Of a stretch of DNA of 64,000 nt, positions 19,200 through 28,705 are shown piece after piece. The stretch comes from Lachnospiraceae bacterium (GTDB taxonomy: Bacteria > Bacillota > Clostridia > Lachnospirales > Lachnospiraceae): NCBI GenBank assembly GCA_021202335.1, contig JAJQDE010000041.1:31246-95245 (forward strand), read 5' to 3'. The translations under genes were made by a program, and so were the position numbers. The notes beneath the pieces were generated by a model. That model ran no database searches. It was not told where the DNA came from and was given only the letters and a program-made list of their open reading frames with translations. Within the stretch, counting starts at the first letter, position 1. Every line of letters begins with the position of its first letter.

Positions 19200-20363
19200 T
19201 CAAAATGCTCCCAACGGTTCATTCAAAAACTGCTCCGAAAACCAACGTATTTTTTCATCTTCAACAGACAACGACTTCAAGTATCTGCGTATGCTTTTCG
19301 CCGTAGTATATGTTATATTTGCAATAATCACCGCATCATATCCTTGTATACCTGTAATATCTTGCGGTGGGCTCACCGGAAAGCCTTCCTTCCTGTAGGT
19401 TTCATAATTCTGATCCAGCCAACCGACAACCTCAACATCGGGATTATCCGAAAAATAATTGTACAGCCTCTTCCCCAGCACGCCGGCACAGTATATCACA
19501 ATCCTGCTGCCGCTTGGTATTTCCCCAAACGGATTAATTTCCTTTTTAAATAAAAATTCCGGTTGGCGCAGCAATAAAAGATATTTCTTATATTGCTCAA
19601 GCTGCTGTGACATTATATGCAGCACATTCCTCTTGGCAAATACATTCTCCAAATAGGAAAGGAGTATTTCAATGCGCTCAATTTCATTTGCACATACAGT
19701 CTGCGTGATGGAAGCAGGGCGTTTCACATGATGATAACCGCAGGCATCACTGACGCATATTCTCCCACATTCCAAAAGAGCCGAGTACACAACCGCCGCA
19801 TCCTCTCCAATAAGGATTCGCTCATCAATACACATCTGTATATTAAGAAGCATCTCTCTTTCAAACAGCTTGTTCCACATATGCGGCAAAATGCCATATT
19901 CAAAAAATTGCCCTGCATATAAAGCCTTTGGCAGAAGCTCTCCGTTATCATACACACCGCTTTGGAATACATTCATAACCCTTTGCGATTTTCCATCGAT
20001 TTCGTAATAATACCCGGTCGCCACCATCTGCGCTCCGTTTCTTTCCTGCTCCGCTACAAGCTGCTCCAAATATTCAGGCTCTATCCGGTCATCAGCATCC
20101 ACGCAGGCGACAAATTTACCCTTGGCAGCTATAATTCCTGCCTTCCTTGCACTTGTATGACCACCGTTTTGTTTATGTATAACAACAATGCGTGAATCTT
20201 TTTCTTTATACACCTCACAAATCCCATAACTCCCGTCTGTTGAACCATCATCAATCAAAATAATTTCAATATCCTTATAAGTCTGATTGCAGACGCTTTC
20301 TATACACTCCGCCAAATATTTTTCAACATTATATATGGGAATAATAACGCTAACCATACGCAC
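19200..20363 (-). CDS. Family 2 glycosyltransferase with C-terminal Rossmann-like domain
   Basis: About 387 residues. The start is probably GTG 20363, 7 bp behind AGGAG; ATG 20357 is an alternative. The GT-A domain shows VSVIIPIYNVEKYLAECIES, EIILIDDGSTDGS, NGGHTSARKAGI and the DxD-type VDADD. From about residue 285 a separate nucleotide-binding-like module follows (RIVIYCAGVLGKRLYNYF, VVGWLDQNYE, YDAVIIANITYTTAKSI). The enzyme probably adds one sugar to a lipid-linked repeat unit. The tail module is shared with nine other proteins here. Confidence 0.88.
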   Translation of the reverse strand: MRMVSVIIPIYNVEKYLAECIESVCNQTYKDIEIILIDDGSTDGSYGICEVYKEKDSRIVVIHKQNGGHTSARKAGIIAAKGKFVACVDADDRIEPEYLEQLVAEQERNGAQMVATGYYYEIDGKSQRVMNVFQSGVYDNGELLPKALYAGQFFEYGILPHMWNKLFEREMLLNIQMCIDERILIGEDAAVVYSALLECGRICVSDACGYHHVKRPASITQTVCANEIERIEILLSYLENVFAKRNVLHIMSQQLEQYKKYLLLLRQPEFLFKKEINPFGEIPSGSRIVIYCAGVLGKRLYNYFSDNPDVEVVGWLDQNYETYRKEGFPVSPPQDITGIQGYDAVIIANITYTTAKSIRRYLKSLSVEDEKIRWFSEQFLNEPLGAF

Positions 20364-20386
20364 CCGCACACTCCTTCAATGCTACC

Positions 20387-21592
20387 TTATAACCAATACG
20401 CTTCAATATCATGGTGTGACTGCCTTTTGCTCTCATCCGGAAGCTGCATCCAGTCTTTACCATAAAGATTATCCAAATATTCCTGATATCCCACCGGAAC
20501 ATTGACTTCTATATCTTCAAAGGACATTCTAATGGTGCTTTCATAAACCCTTCGGGTAGTGGCGTCGCGCTCATCATATACCGTTCCAAAAACTCCCACA
20601 TACTCTGAGTTATCAAAATCATATTTTTCCAAAAATTCCTTCTGTTTTCCATACCATTTAGAAAATACCCCCGTGCTTCCATTTGATGCATAGAAATCTT
20701 CCCATATACGCCTTTTCACTTCCTTATATTTTTTAAAAAAGACAAGCCTTTCTTCCTCATCTCCCGGCAGCCCCACTAACGGAAACACATCAATCCAAAC
20801 CGGATTTATCTTCCGCACGGTTCCGATATCTTCAATAAGAATTGTTTTCTTATCTACTACCTTAGCAAACATATCAGTATAATCATTAACTTCAGATGTC
20901 CCCATCCCCATCATGGTATATTGTTCGTTCTCCTCAAAAATCTCTATCAGCCTGCGGTAATCCTGCAATGGAAGGAATATATCAATATCATCATCCCATG
21001 GTATAAAACCCTTGTGGCGAATTGTACCAAGCAAAGTCCCACCGCACACCCAGTATCTTAAATTATGCTTTCTGCAGACATGGTCTACATAAGAAAGTAT
21101 ATTTTTCTCTGTCGTCTGCATTTCCTTCATGGTCATTCTGCGTTTATTCAAAACCAGCCTGTCCAACGCCTCATCGACAAAATCATATACCTTATAAAAA
21201 TGAATATTTTCACAATATCCCAGACGCTCCAGCTTTTCTTTTTCCAAAATATACGATTTAGACGCTATAAGTATCGTTACGTTCTCATCAAAGGGAACCA
21301 GCCTTCCCTTAATTGTACTTACCTGTATCAATCCTGAATCATCATTCAGATACCTACAGGCAAAGTTTTTTATATCACAGTTATGCTCTACAACAGCAGC
21401 TTCATCATCTGATACATACCCTTCTATATTTCTGTAGCCTTTATTTGATAAAATAGTCCTCATTGCAAAAGAATACCTGTCCAAACCATATAACAGCACT
21501 TTTTTATCAGAGCATATGATTCCCTGTTCAATCAGCCTGTCAATCCCTTTCGCAATCTCCCCTATCACGCTTTTAATATAATATGTTTCCAT
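20387..21592 (-). CDS. LicD-family phosphotransferase with N-terminal Rossmann-like domain
   Basis: 401 residues. Residues about 25-125 hold the recurrent module (KVLLYGLDRYSFAMR, GYVSDDEAA). The LicD domain follows: TTEKNILSYVDHVCRKHNLR, YWVCGGTLLGTIRHKGFIPW and the metal-binding WDDDIDIFLP. LicD enzymes move phosphocholine or alditol-phosphate from a CDP donor to glycans. With three TarI-type cytidylyltransferases nearby and no choline genes, an alditol-phosphate donor is more likely. The start overlaps the upstream SDR by 20 bp; RBS GGAGGAG. Confidence 0.9.
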   Translation of the reverse strand: METYYIKSVIGEIAKGIDRLIEQGIICSDKKVLLYGLDRYSFAMRTILSNKGYRNIEGYVSDDEAAVVEHNCDIKNFACRYLNDDSGLIQVSTIKGRLVPFDENVTILIASKSYILEKEKLERLGYCENIHFYKVYDFVDEALDRLVLNKRRMTMKEMQTTEKNILSYVDHVCRKHNLRYWVCGGTLLGTIRHKGFIPWDDDIDIFLPLQDYRRLIEIFEENEQYTMMGMGTSEVNDYTDMFAKVVDKKTILIEDIGTVRKINPVWIDVFPLVGLPGDEEERLVFFKKYKEVKRRIWEDFYASNGSTGVFSKWYGKQKEFLEKYDFDNSEYVGVFGTVYDERDATTRRVYESTIRMSFEDIEVNVPVGYQEYLDNLYGKDWMQLPDESKRQSHHDIEAYWL

Positions 21593-22598
21593 TTCGCTCC
21601 TCCATCCATTTCCGAATAGCTATGGAATGCAAAATCCCCTGTTCTATCGTAAACAATGGGCTCCATCCCAATTTTTTCAAGTCATTATTATCTATAACCT
21701 GATTTTTAATCGGCGATGCCTCCGCCTGCTCTGCCGCATTTGCGGCGCGAAGCACTATCCGCGTATGTGCCGCATCCGCACACTGTTTAGCAAACTGCCT
21801 GACAGAGCACGTTTCATCAGATGCCACACCATATACGCATCCCTTCTGCCCGCAGGCAGCAATCGTCAGCAATCCGGAAACACAGTCCGGCACATAAGCA
21901 AAGGAACGCACCTGCTCCCCCGAACTGTTCAGCACAATATCTTCATTATGTACAGCCTTCCCGATAAACTGTGCTGTCGCCCTATTATCGCTTTGCGTCA
22001 CATTTGCGCCAAATGTGTGGCACGGTCTGGCTATCACCACATCAACGTTATATTCCTGCATATAAGACAGGCAAAGCGTTTCTGCTGCTTTTTTGCTGAC
22101 CGGATAACAGGCTCTCACGGATAAATGGTCAACCGCCTCCTGCACCTCCCCTGATGATACAAATAATACACGGCAGCCCGGATTTTCTTTTGCAATTTCC
22201 ATCACCCTATATGTTCCCAAAAGATTTCCAAGCATAGTTTCAACGGGAGCTTCCCGAAACGCCTGCGGATGAGCCCAACTTGCCGCATGAACCACTAAGT
22301 CAATCCGGCTCCCGATCTCCAATGTCGTGACATCCCCTTCCACAAAATGCAGCCAGTCCGTTTCTTCCCCGAAGCGCGCTTTCAGATGCCCACGGCTTCT
22401 ACTGACTGCATAAATATCCACGTTCATATTCAAGTGCGCATTTGCATATAAAAAGCAATCCGTCAAAAAGGAGCCTAGCAATCCCGCCGCACCCAAAACC
22501 AATATTTTTTTGTTGTCAAAAAAGCCAAATCCATTTACATTTGCAATCGCGGCTTCAATGTCCGCCGCGTATATTTCATTTTCAAGATAATTATTCAT
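21573..22598 (-). CDS. NAD-dependent epimerase/dehydratase (SDR), paralogue 2
   Basis: 341 residues from ATG 22598, 7 bp after GGAG. ILVLGAAGLLGSFLTDCFLY is the nucleotide-binding motif, then LVVHAASWAHPQAFREAP, VLFVSSGEVQEA and YPVSKKAAETLCLSY with the catalytic YxxxK. The organisation parallels the SDR at 15379, including preceding cytidylyltransferase and the downstream QFIxKAVxxEDIVLxSxGxQ block, so the two SDRs are paralogues. The SSGEVQ triad position differs from the SSVEIYG of copy 1, which may mean a different substrate. It ends inside the LicD gene start. Confidence 0.87.
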   Translation of the reverse strand: MNNYLENEIYAADIEAAIANVNGFGFFDNKKILVLGAAGLLGSFLTDCFLYANAHLNMNVDIYAVSRSRGHLKARFGEETDWLHFVEGDVTTLEIGSRIDLVVHAASWAHPQAFREAPVETMLGNLLGTYRVMEIAKENPGCRVLFVSSGEVQEAVDHLSVRACYPVSKKAAETLCLSYMQEYNVDVVIARPCHTFGANVTQSDNRATAQFIGKAVHNEDIVLNSSGEQVRSFAYVPDCVSGLLTIAACGQKGCVYGVASDETCSVRQFAKQCADAAHTRIVLRAANAAEQAEASPIKNQVIDNNDLKKLGWSPLFTIEQGILHSIAIRKWMEERNGNILY

Positions 22599-22635
22599 AG
22601 CCAGTCTCCATGCCACGTCCACAGTGAATTGTTAA

Positions 22636-23349
22636 TTAATCCTTCAGCCATTCCGCGCGTTTTGCCAATAAAAGCGCCTTAAAAATATCAATGTCTTCTA
22701 CCGTGGTAAGTTTAATATTCTTTTCGGAGCCTTTACAGAAATGAACCTGTTCACCCATTTCAATCATCAATGTACAGGAAGCCACCGAATTCCTTATACC
22801 CGCATCCAGCGCCCGCTCATTAATATCCAACAGCTTTCCCAAACGGAACCCCTGCGGTGTCTGCGTTCGCTTCAAATAATCACGGTTATATATCTGCTGT
22901 GAATCCATCTGATTTTCAGATACCAGCATCGCCTCCGCACATGGAATAACCGCAATGGCAGAGCCAAACTCCACTGCCTTATTGATACAGTCTGAAATAA
23001 TCTCCTCTGATACCATCGGGCGAATTGCATCATGAATAAGCACAATATCATCCGCTGTATGTGATTTTTCCAGCTCTTTCAGGCCATTGTAAATAGACTC
23101 CTGACCGCTTGCCCCTCCCGAAGCAACCGTCACCATCTTTGTAATATTAAACTGCCTGACATACGCCCACAAAATCTGTTCCCAGCCTTCAATGCACACC
23201 ACTATTATCTCGTCAATCGCCGGGTGTTTTTGAAATGCCTCTAATGTATACACTATTACCGGCTTTTCATTCACGGTTAAAAACTGCTTCGGTATGTCCT
23301 GATGCATCCGGTTGCCGGTCCCTCCGGCAATAATCATTGCTATATTCAT
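22636..23349 (-). CDS. IspD/TarI-type cytidylyltransferase, copy 3
   Basis: 237 residues from ATG 23349 (MNIAMIIAGG), with GGGAG 5 bp upstream. MIIAGGTGNRMHQDIPKQF, VLIHDAIRPMVSEEIISDCI, RTQTPQGFRLGKLL and LTTVEDIDIFKALLLAKRAE are family blocks. It is about as similar to copy 1 as expected of recent paralogues, including the shared TTVEDIDIFKAL ending. It lies 37 bp ahead of SDR paralogue 2, repeating the cytidylyltransferase-SDR pair at 15379-17180. Likely product is a CDP-linked polyol or sugar. Confidence 0.87.
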   Translation of the reverse strand: MNIAMIIAGGTGNRMHQDIPKQFLTVNEKPVIVYTLEAFQKHPAIDEIIVVCIEGWEQILWAYVRQFNITKMVTVASGGASGQESIYNGLKELEKSHTADDIVLIHDAIRPMVSEEIISDCINKAVEFGSAIAVIPCAEAMLVSENQMDSQQIYNRDYLKRTQTPQGFRLGKLLDINERALDAGIRNSVASCTLMIEMGEQVHFCKGSEKNIKLTTVEDIDIFKALLLAKRAEWLKD

Positions 23350-23366
23350 ATGCTCTCCCATCTCGC

Positions 23367-24503
23367 CTATATCGGTAACTGTATTGCTTTACATTGCGAT
23401 ATGAAAAACAGCCGTTCTTCACTGCATTTTTCCCCAATTTCTGATGCTATTTCCTCCGCCGCCTGTGGATTAAGGACAGAAATAATAATTCCCGCTGTTG
23501 ATTCGATGTTTACCTGATCAATGCTCATAGCGTCCGAGTCCGATGGCTTTGTCACAAGGAAATGCTCAAACCTCCACCCTTTATATTCAAAATAAACCGC
23601 CAGGTTCTTACCACATACCCCGTTTCCATAAATATATATTTTTGAATACCTATGATAAAATTCATTCAGGCTATTGCTTTCCCGCTCACCGAATTTAGGA
23701 AGGTAAAATTGGTTTTCTATAATTTCCTCCATCCATTCCGTCGGGTATAGCTTTTTTTCTTTTAAATACCGCACTGCTTTCAATGCGCTTGGAAAACCCG
23801 GGTTCCGTATAAGAAGCGCTTTCTTTTTTAAAATCGGAAAATTATGCTCCGCTATCAGCTCATATGGATATTGATAATACGGATTTACATTCCATTCCAA
23901 AGCTATATTCCATAAATCCATTAAGGAAGCTCCTTTAAAGCCACAGCTTCGCAAGCATACATTTATCTGTATCTCAAATTTAACGACAGCCTCACGAAAG
24001 CTCACCGGATATTTAAACCGCTCCCAAAACTTCTTAAATGCTTCACTATGCAGCACCTCTTTCCTGAATACAAGAAAATAGCTGTGAACATGCGCCTCAA
24101 ACTGATACAGGGGATTAGTAAATTCCCCTGCCGCCTGCCCCGTCATACCCCAAAAGTCACACTCTACTGAAGCCATCTGCGCAAAATAGTCCTCCACGGG
24201 AAAAAAGAAGCCCCAATAAGAGTCATTTGTTAAAATCAATTCATCATATTCATATACTTTATCCCATCCAATAAAGTCAAACAGAACGTCTTTATATGCG
24301 CCCGAATCATAGCCTATGTTTTCATGGTAATAAATCCGCTCCACATATGGCTGAACATACTCCAAACCGTCCGGCGTCTGCATGTAGTTGCACACAAAAT
24401 AAATATCCGTACAACACTGCTTCAATGCTCTAAGGGCATAAGCAATGTATTCTTGAATTTTATGATTTTTGTTGTAGGTCATGTATATGCATAGTCGGTT
24501 CAT
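23367..24503 (-). CDS. RgpF-like rhamnan-synthesis family glycosyltransferase
   Basis: 378 residues from ATG 24503, preceded by AAGGA at 7 bp. It matches the rhamnan synthesis F family: YENIGYDSGAYKDVL-type block (YHENIGYDSGAYKDVLFDF), DELILTNDSYWGFFFPVEDY, CDFWGMTGQ, SYFLVFRKEVLHSEAFKKFW and EHNFPILKKKALLIRNPG. The last hundred residues are the recurrent Rossmann-like module (KIYIYGNGVCGKNLAVYF, then SVLNPQAAEEIA). Expected role is adding a deoxyhexose such as rhamnose in a surface polymer. No rml genes are in this window. Stop TAG. Confidence 0.85.
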   Translation of the reverse strand: MNRLCIYMTYNKNHKIQEYIAYALRALKQCCTDIYFVCNYMQTPDGLEYVQPYVERIYYHENIGYDSGAYKDVLFDFIGWDKVYEYDELILTNDSYWGFFFPVEDYFAQMASVECDFWGMTGQAAGEFTNPLYQFEAHVHSYFLVFRKEVLHSEAFKKFWERFKYPVSFREAVVKFEIQINVCLRSCGFKGASLMDLWNIALEWNVNPYYQYPYELIAEHNFPILKKKALLIRNPGFPSALKAVRYLKEKKLYPTEWMEEIIENQFYLPKFGERESNSLNEFYHRYSKIYIYGNGVCGKNLAVYFEYKGWRFEHFLVTKPSDSDAMSIDQVNIESTAGIIISVLNPQAAEEIASEIGEKCSEERLFFISQCKAIQLPI

Positions 24504-24580
24504 TGTTGGTTCCTTCCCCACAAAATGCTAAAAAATTAAATGATTTTTGTATTATCCTGAATTTAATTATTGCAGCATTA

Positions 24581-25870
24581 TCACGCCTTTGCCTCCATTC
24601 GTTTCAACAGTCGATCCATATATTTACATATATTTATATCTACGCTCACTCCATCTCTGTCGTGATACAAAAAAGCATCTTCCGTATGCGAATTTTTCTT
24701 AAAAAACACATCTGTACGCTCCATTTTTAATTTATATTCAGCCCATGACTTTACCACATAATGATTGATTTGTATTGGAAAATTCTTCTCCCCCTTACGT
24801 TGTATTCCCGGAGGACACATCTCATGCCAAATATCTACGGGCGGTATATCCCTATTCTCATAAACTGTCCATATAGTGTGTGGCAATCCCTTTTCTTTAT
24901 TTCTCTCTGAGAACCCAAATGCCGTATTATAAAAACATTTTCCTATATTCATATGCTTACACCAGCTACGGAAAAATGTCGCTGTCACCAATCTGCTTAT
25001 ATCACGTTCAACAATTCCCGCACTTCCAAAGAACTTCCAATTTATCAAAACACTTCCCACGTCTTTAAATCCGGATAAAAATTCATAAATGCTGTCATGC
25101 TGAATCGGAACAACGAACTCATCTATATCAATAAAGCCTATCCAATCACTTTCATCACAATAATTTTCCACACAGTGAAAATATGCTGATACCTGTCCCT
25201 GTGCATAAGGCCACTCCACCAAAGTCACTTCTCCCGCACTAATATACGGCTGCAAAACCTCACTATAATTGTCATTTGAGTTGTTGTTATACAAATAAAA
25301 ATGCTCCACACCTACAATCTTATGAAACTCCAACCATTCTTTCAGATATAAAGCCTCATTTTGGAATATAGCGCATATTGACACACTATATTGCTTTTTG
25401 TTATACCCCCCAACGATATTTGGTTTAGAGTACATTTCTTTTATTTCATTGAATTTTCTTGTTCCGCTACGGCATACCATACTACCATACCGGAATATCT
25501 CGTCTTCGCTAATGTACAAATCAGGCAATTCTTTCTTTAAATCATTAATCACGCGAGTGTTTTCAACTTTAAAGATTGACTCCTCAAATACCCCAACAGA
25601 CTCAAGCTGTTCTGCTATTTCATCCCTATGTTCAATTACAGAAACAATATACTTTGCGGCAGGACTTTTAATCCTAACCTCACTCAATGACAATACCTCA
25701 ATGTCTCTATATTGCGTCCCCTGTTTTTTTTCGTCGTTATCACAAAAAGCGACAGCTTTAATTTCCCTTTTTTTCAAATAATCAAGGATAATATCCCCAT
25801 TCTCACCATTACCAAATATCACAAATTCTGTTCCGTTTTCAAAGTCATCCAACCATTGAAAAAAATCCAT
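24581..25870 (-). CDS. Glycosyltransferase family 92-like with N-terminal Rossmann-like domain
   Basis: 429 residues. Residues 1-110 hold the module (FVIFGNGENGDIILDYL, AVAFCDNDEKKQGT, IVSVIEHRDEIAEQL). Residues about 160-420 match GT92/Glyco_tranf_2_4: SVSICAIFQNEALYLKEWLE, HFYLYNNNSND, WIGFIDIDEFVVP and NHYVVKSWAEYKLKMER. GT92 enzymes are inverting galactosyl-type transferases in other organisms; the sugar here is unknown. It lies at the point where the locus becomes clearly AT-rich. The RBS is weak (AAAGGAATTGAG at long spacing). Confidence 0.85.
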   Translation of the reverse strand: MDFFQWLDDFENGTEFVIFGNGENGDIILDYLKKREIKAVAFCDNDEKKQGTQYRDIEVLSLSEVRIKSPAAKYIVSVIEHRDEIAEQLESVGVFEESIFKVENTRVINDLKKELPDLYISEDEIFRYGSMVCRSGTRKFNEIKEMYSKPNIVGGYNKKQYSVSICAIFQNEALYLKEWLEFHKIVGVEHFYLYNNNSNDNYSEVLQPYISAGEVTLVEWPYAQGQVSAYFHCVENYCDESDWIGFIDIDEFVVPIQHDSIYEFLSGFKDVGSVLINWKFFGSAGIVERDISRLVTATFFRSWCKHMNIGKCFYNTAFGFSERNKEKGLPHTIWTVYENRDIPPVDIWHEMCPPGIQRKGEKNFPIQINHYVVKSWAEYKLKMERTDVFFKKNSHTEDAFLYHDRDGVSVDINICKYMDRLLKRMEAKA

Positions 25871-26010
25871 CTTATTCTCAATTCCTTTCCCATCTGCTTC
25901 TCAGCTATAGCATACACATATTTCATATCACCATTCATTAAATCAATCAGCCAATACGACAATTCATTATATCCATTCGATACGCTGCCGTTTACCACCT
26001 GAAACCCTTC

Positions 26011-26949
26011 TTACAGCTTGTAATATTCCCTCATAAAATTCTCCAGTTTCCCCATTCCTTCCCCCAAAGCAATCGGATTTAATTTTCCATACTCACTCTC
26101 ATAACGCCCTATGTCCAAATAATTTTCCTTCACGTCAACAGTCCTGCCAGGCGTATATTCTATTTTCAGAGCATGGTTTAACTGTCTTTCCAGTGTTTCA
26201 AGCACATAATTTATACTTGTACCTCTGCCGCTTCCCAAATTAAAAATCTTTTCCTTTGAGTTACCTTTAGTAATGGCAATAATCCCTCTTATCGCATCAT
26301 CAATATATATGTAGTCCCTCACCACTGTTCCATCACCATAAACGACAATGCTTTCATTCTTCAAAGCCTTGTAAATAAAATTCGTGATTGCTCCCAACTT
26401 TCCACTTGGACGTTGATATGGGCCATAAGGATTTGACAACCGCACAACCCTGTAATCCAATCCGTACATATAGAAATATAAATAGAGCAGCTTTTCAATT
26501 GTCAGCTTTTGAATCCCATAAGTTGTTATCGGGTTATTTGGTGTATCTTCCTTAATAGGGCATTTAATACCATTACCATATACCGTTCCCCCCGATGATA
26601 TAAACACAACCTTTCCCACGTGTTTTTTTACACAAGCTTCCAGCAATCTAATAGACAGTGATATATTATCCGATATTTCATTTACCACATCACGGTTTGA
26701 AGTGGACGGATTATTGGTGCTTATCAAATGATATACAATATCTTGATTATCCACCAATGTTTCAAACGGGCAGTCATTGTCAAATTTCACAACAATCCTT
26801 TTTGACTTTTCCGAAACTACAATTGGAAATCTGTCAAAATATTCATTTCTCTCATCTGCCAATGTAAGCGTATTCTCTTCATCTTCAATCAAACCAAGCG
26901 CAAGATTTGTTCCTATAAATCCTGCAGCGCCTAAAATTAAAATATTCAT
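26011..26949 (-). CDS. UDP-glucose 4-epimerase-like SDR
   Basis: About 312 residues from ATG 26949. It begins NILILGAAGFIGTNLALGL, then VYHLISTNNPSTSNRDVV, VVFISSGGTVYGNGIKCPI and a YGIQKLTIEKLLYLY catalytic stretch (YxxxK), RLSNPYGPYQRP and FNLGSGRGTSINYVLE. This is the GalE-like extended SDR class, distinct from the two paralogous SDRs earlier in the locus. It likely supplies an epimerised hexose nucleotide. The frame stays open for about 65 codons past its TAA, possibly by chance. The neighbour upstream is a broken GT4. Confidence 0.87.
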   Translation of the reverse strand: MNILILGAAGFIGTNLALGLIEDEENTLTLADERNEYFDRFPIVVSEKSKRIVVKFDNDCPFETLVDNQDIVYHLISTNNPSTSNRDVVNEISDNISLSIRLLEACVKKHVGKVVFISSGGTVYGNGIKCPIKEDTPNNPITTYGIQKLTIEKLLYLYFYMYGLDYRVVRLSNPYGPYQRPSGKLGAITNFIYKALKNESIVVYGDGTVVRDYIYIDDAIRGIIAITKGNSKEKIFNLGSGRGTSINYVLETLERQLNHALKIEYTPGRTVDVKENYLDIGRYESEYGKLNPIALGEGMGKLENFMREYYKL

Positions 26950-26962
26950 CAGCACCGACTCC

Positions 26963-27484
26963 CTAATTCAACACTTTGTCGATAATCTCACGCACTTTTC
27001 GTTCCATTGCATCCTGTGAAAAATTATCACAATATATTTTGTATGCCTCATCCTGCCTTTTTTCAATTTCTTTCGAACAATCAATACAAAACTCCATTAA
27101 CCGCGATAATGCCTCTACATCTTCACTTTCAAATACAAAACCGCCTACATCTCCTATCATAAACTCCGATTGTCCTACTTGATTTGACACTATACATGGG
27201 ACATAATGCTGCATTGCCTCCGTCACTACAATCGGCATGGGGTCATCTCTTGACGGACACACAAACACATCAATATTCGAAAGTATCTGCTCCAACTCTT
27301 CCTGTGTCTGTTCACCCAAAATTTCAATTTGCGGTATTCTGCAAGCCATTTCTACCCACTTTGAGTCGTTTCCGGCTCCAGGACAGATAAAAACAAACCT
27401 CGCCTGACTCTTTTTTGTGTCGGGTATCATCTGTATCGCCTGAAGCAGTATGTCCTGCGCTTTTCTTTCGCAAAACCATCCTAC
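26963..27484 (-). pseudogene. C-terminal half of a GT4 glycosyltransferase, cut off by an in-frame TAG
   Basis: The frame continues directly from TAG 27485-27487 with VGWFCERKAQDILLQAIQM, which is the conserved first strand and RKxQD loop of the GT4 donor domain. It goes on through FVFICPGAGNDSKW, EILGEQTQEELEQIL, FVCPSRDDPMPIVVTEAM and CIVSNQVGQSEFM to TAG 26963. Frame and spacing show this is the second half of the gene at 27485-28354. An internal ATG (27430) would give only 155 residues without a complete fold. A single substitution, such as CAG to TAG, explains the break. Confidence 0.8.
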
Positions 27485-28354
27485 CTACGCAAACGTCACA
27501 GGGTATGAGATTCTTTTTTTTACAGCCGATACACTTGGAATGCTATACATCCATTCTCCTATTACCTCATCAGGGTAATATTCATGAAACCGTTTTATTA
27601 CCCTATGCCCTCCGCCGTAATAATAGATATTATTTTTCAGCGGAAGTGGATTATCTTCATAAAATTTTTGCAATGACTCATGCAGCCACCAAATCACCGG
27701 AACATCAAGCTTTGAAAAAATACTTCCTTCATCACTGACCGCTATGCTTCCAAATATGAAACAGTCAAAGGAAGCTAGAAATTCCTGTAAAGCTTTATCA
27801 TTTGCAAATACTGCAACATTTTTTATGTAATCTATCCCGTTCAAGCTCAATTCTTCCTCAAGATTGCCTTCATCAAGCGCACCATACACCATGCTGTACC
27901 CCATTCGCTGCAATATGAAGCATAAATTCATCATTGCAATGGGCACTCCCGATCTGGCCATTTCGTTAGAAAGAATGAAAAATTTCTTTCTTTCTAAGTT
28001 CCGCTGTCTCCAATCATCGAAAGCCACCTTATCATCACCGGAAATAACACTGCTTTCTATACCAAATAGCATCGCAATATCAGCATGATCTTTTATACAT
28101 TCCCGCGAAACTCCTTTACTCACCAGCTGTTTCACTATCGCTTCCGTATCTTTTACAAGGATTAAAACATACGTGACACTGCCATAATTAATGTCATCAG
28201 GACTGCTTATTTTCATACCGTCAATCAGCATCCCCCATTTACTTGGGTTATTATCTACTATCGCAGTGACCTTTGACATATCTATAAATCTTCTAAACCT
28301 ACGATAATAATTCCCTGTACCAAAAATCACGATATCCAACAGTCTGTCCTCCAT
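27485..28354 (-). CDS. N-terminal half of a GT4 glycosyltransferase (ends at premature TAG)
   Basis: 289 residues. The recurrent Rossmann-like module is at 1-110 (IVIFGTGNYYRRFRRF, AIVDNNPSKWG, then SSPDDI). After it comes the acceptor half of a GT-B fold: FFILSNEMARSGVPIAMMNL, MGYSMVYGALDEG, DCFIFGSIAVSDEG, PVIWWLHESLQKFYED, and IPSVSAVKKRISYPVTFA. Translation then meets TAG, while sense coding resumes in the same frame. As it stands the protein lacks the sugar-nucleotide domain and should be inactive. It is listed with its partner as one interrupted gene. Confidence 0.75.
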   Translation of the reverse strand: MEDRLLDIVIFGTGNYYRRFRRFIDMSKVTAIVDNNPSKWGMLIDGMKISSPDDINYGSVTYVLILVKDTEAIVKQLVSKGVSRECIKDHADIAMLFGIESSVISGDDKVAFDDWRQRNLERKKFFILSNEMARSGVPIAMMNLCFILQRMGYSMVYGALDEGNLEEELSLNGIDYIKNVAVFANDKALQEFLASFDCFIFGSIAVSDEGSIFSKLDVPVIWWLHESLQKFYEDNPLPLKNNIYYYGGGHRVIKRFHEYYPDEVIGEWMYSIPSVSAVKKRISYPVTFA

Positions 28355-28366
28355 ATTGTTTTCTTT

Positions 28367-28705
28367 CTATTCTTGCATGTCATTTTTATCCAATTCATCT
28401 ACTGCATTCTGTGAAAGTTTCTCCTTGATTTCTTCCAAAGAAATCCACTCAAGCTTTTCGTTCCCTATTTCTTCCAACTGCCTGCATATATCATCCGCAT
28501 AATTCCTAGCCGCTATCAAAACATTTTTTTCACCACCCTCTAATATCTTAGGGCTTTCTATTGGTATTCCCTCCAGGTTTTCTCCCCATTTTCTGTTATC
28601 ATTATCAACCACACCTTTTACATAAATTTGAGAATTTTTCAACGCAATGCAACACTTTTCTCCCCAAAATCCGGCTCCGAAAATATAAATTCCCTCACTA
28701 ACATC
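28367..28705 (-). pseudogene. Detached C-terminal Rossmann-like domain of the adjacent GT2
   Basis: Immediately after the GT2 stop TAG (28706-28708), and in the same frame, the sequence reads DVSEGIYIFGAGFWGEKC, then VVDNDNRKWGENL, GIPIESPKIL and NVLIAARNYADDICRQL, ending at TAG 28367. This is the same C-terminal module found attached to the GT2 at 19200. No start codon with an RBS precedes the IYIFGAG motif; the first usable one is a TTG at 28642, inside the domain. The piece is most simply the tail of a GT2 fusion separated by a nonsense change. Confidence 0.7.

Noticed and set aside
25808..25998. Small minus-strand frame between the GalE-like and GT92 genes
   Set aside because: Starts with GTG and has only a weak RBS; it runs into the GT92 start in another frame. 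Protein-like in places but not enough to call a gene.
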